Positions 6,103 through 6,813 of a DNA stretch of 6,813 nucleotides are shown one piece after another. Position 1 is the stretch's first letter; the number at the start of each line of letters is the position of its first letter. The translations under genes and the position numbers were made by a program. The stretch comes from Acidimicrobiaceae bacterium (GTDB lineage: Bacteria; Actinomycetota; Acidimicrobiia; Acidimicrobiales; Acidimicrobiaceae), in assembly GCA_013044415.1 (NCBI GenBank), contig JABEUO010000021.1, positions 1 to 6,813 on the forward strand. The letters are read 5' to 3'. The notes below the pieces were generated by a model, which did not search any database, had not been told where the DNA came from, and saw only the letters and a list, made by a program, of their open reading frames with translations.

Positions 6103-6323
6103 CCCATTGAGCGACGGTGCCCCTGCTAGTTTGTGCTTAGGGGGCAGGTCCGATCTCGTTACCATCAACACATATGTCCAAATGGAGCCCGATGTCCCTG
6201 GGCAGGCCAGCGCCCACGCAACCAGGCTGAACTCAACAGTATCGAACAACGGTTAGCGTTTCTTGCACGTTGACGACGAGCGAGGAGCGCAGGAACACCA
6301 CCGGACCCCAAGATAGGAATAGC

Positions 6324-6380
6324 TCAGCTAGTTGCAACCAATTGGTCAATCTCATCCGCGAGGATGCTGTCAAACTCCAT
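6324..6380 (-). CDS. Very short leftward ORF with a strong ribosome binding site
   Basis: The minus strand has GGGGAGG (6386-6392), 5 bases (TATAA), then ATG at 6378-6380, an excellent initiation site. The frame gives MEFDSILADEIDQLVATS and stops with TGA at 6324-6326, only 18 residues. The acidic, natural-looking N-terminus suggests the start of a gene that has lost the rest. Beyond the TGA the frame stays open until a TGA near 6170. Just upstream the same frame reads VEELNAWLAGAFLTFGTAEV before a TAA directly ahead of the ATG, as if two genes or a gene and its remnant abutted. No family is recognised. Confidence 0.17.
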   Translation of the reverse strand: MEFDSILADEIDQLVATS

Positions 6381-6646
6381 TTATACCTCCCCTGCGCCCC
6401 AATGATAACTTTTGACCCCTACTTCGGCGGTGCCGAATGTCAAAAAGGCCCCGGCGAGCCAGGCGTTCAACTCCTCAACGGCCCAGGTAAGAGTACTCGT
6501 CGTCTTGACGCAAAACGCCTACGTCCACCCTGCCGTATCAGCAACTAAGCGACATCGAATCTGTACAACCCACCAGCGTACGGTATGACTTGGAGTAAAA
6601 CGCATTATCTACTTCGTAGAGGCGGTCCGTTCCTGAACCTCTACCT

Positions 6647-6669
6647 GCCGAACTGTTGGCGCCTTTTTT
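6647..6669 (+). terminator. Weak intrinsic terminator candidate
   Basis: GCCGA (6647-6651), loop ACTG, TTGGC (6656-6660, one G-T pair), then GCC and six T (6664-6669). The stem is short and three bases separate it from the T-run, so strength is doubtful. It is not clearly linked to an upstream gene. Confidence 0.25.
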
Positions 6670-6740
6670 GGGGTGAGAGCACGAGCGCTTGTAAGTGGGA
6701 GCCATAAACCCGCCGTCGCTACGTCGCTGCGAGTGGACAA

Positions 6741-6799
6741 TGGGACTGGAAACTGGGACTGGAAACTGGGACTGGAAACTGGGACTGGAAACTGGGACT
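6741..6799. repeat. 13-bp tandem repeat, four full copies plus a partial
   Basis: TGGGACTGGAAAC is repeated exactly at 6741, 6754, 6767 and 6780, followed by a partial TGGGACT at 6793-6799. The copies are identical and head to tail with no spacers, so this is a minisatellite rather than a CRISPR array. A shorter direct repeat, CGTCGCT at 6714-6720 and 6722-6728, lies just upstream. Thirteen is not a multiple of three, so copy-number change would shift any frame crossing it. One rightward frame from a GTG at 6673 does cross the array and is open to the window end, but without a convincing SD. Identical copies suggest recent expansion by slippage. Confidence 0.9.
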
Positions 6800-6813
6800 C
6801 GACACCTATGCCC

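Larger units (their letters stand above)
5328..6813. other. Gene-poor right flank with no recognisable intact gene
   Basis: About 1.49 kb without a gene that I can assign to a family. All longer frames give Ser/Pro/Arg-rich or fragmentary products, and several candidate starts stop early. Items worth separate notes are a short ORF after the alcohol dehydrogenase, a singly interrupted rightward frame, two terminator-like hairpins, a very short leftward ORF with a strong SD, and a tandem repeat at the far end. I see no transposase signature, terminal inverted repeats of an insertion sequence, tRNA or rRNA. Decayed genes are the most likely explanation. A novel RNA or an unrecognised gene cannot be excluded. 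Confidence 0.5.

Noticed and set aside
6321..6366. AGCTCAGCTAGTTG at 6321-6334 resembles a tRNA D-arm, followed by a palindrome (ACCAATTGGT, 6337-6346) and a CATCC-GCGA-GGATG hairpin (6353-6366).
   Set aside because: The D-stem partner is missing, there is no T-loop GTTCGA-type motif, and no 7-bp acceptor stem can be formed. The small hairpins are short enough to be chance.
6585..6707. Rightward 40-codon ORF starting MTWSKTHYLL, and an antisense 55-codon ORF at 6538-6705.
   Set aside because: Neither has an SD or a recognisable product, and the two overlap each other. They are probably chance frames.
6741..6799. Could the repeated 13-mer be a CRISPR array?
   Set aside because: Units are 13 bp, adjoining, with no spacers, and no cas genes are present in the window.
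5328..6813. Possible insertion sequence or other mobile element as the source of the gene-poor flank.
   Set aside because: No transposase motif, terminal inverted repeats or target-site duplication could be found by eye.

Overview
This is a bacterial window. Genes are compact, start codons are preceded by purine-rich Shine-Dalgarno (SD) sites, and ATG, GTG and probably TTG starts are used. Base composition is moderate GC by eye. Taxonomy cannot be fixed from the sequence. The mix of enzymes would suit a free-living heterotroph such as an actinobacterium, but that is only a guess.

Four genes are secure, in two divergent pairs around a roughly 680-bp spacer. Leftward from the spacer run a class III (CaiB/BaiF-type) CoA-transferase (996-2156) and then a short citrate-synthase-fold protein of the citryl-CoA lyase type (104-922). 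Rightward run an NAD(P)-dependent aldehyde dehydrogenase (2837-4306) and a zinc-dependent medium-chain alcohol dehydrogenase (4347-5327). All four keep their family catalytic residues.

Read together, they suggest a linear catabolic route. An alcohol is oxidised to an aldehyde and then to a carboxylic acid. The acid is activated by CoA transfer, and the 3-hydroxyacyl-CoA (citryl-CoA-like) product is cleaved to a small acyl-CoA such as acetyl-CoA plus an oxo acid. The substrate is unknown. The four-step logic is inferred from family chemistry and gene proximity.

The spacer (2157-2836) holds a leftward 188-codon ORF that I do not recognise, two rightward promoter candidates and a small inverted repeat. 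About 1.49 kb to the right of the alcohol dehydrogenase (5328-6813) has no recognisable intact gene. It contains a short ORF with a good SD followed by a hairpin, a rightward reading frame interrupted once and ending just before a terminator-like hairpin, a tiny leftward ORF with a very good SD, a second terminator candidate, and a 13-bp tandem repeat (four full copies plus a partial) near the window end. It looks like decayed genes or non-coding DNA. I found no CRISPR array, rRNA, tRNA, complete insertion sequence or recognisable defence system.
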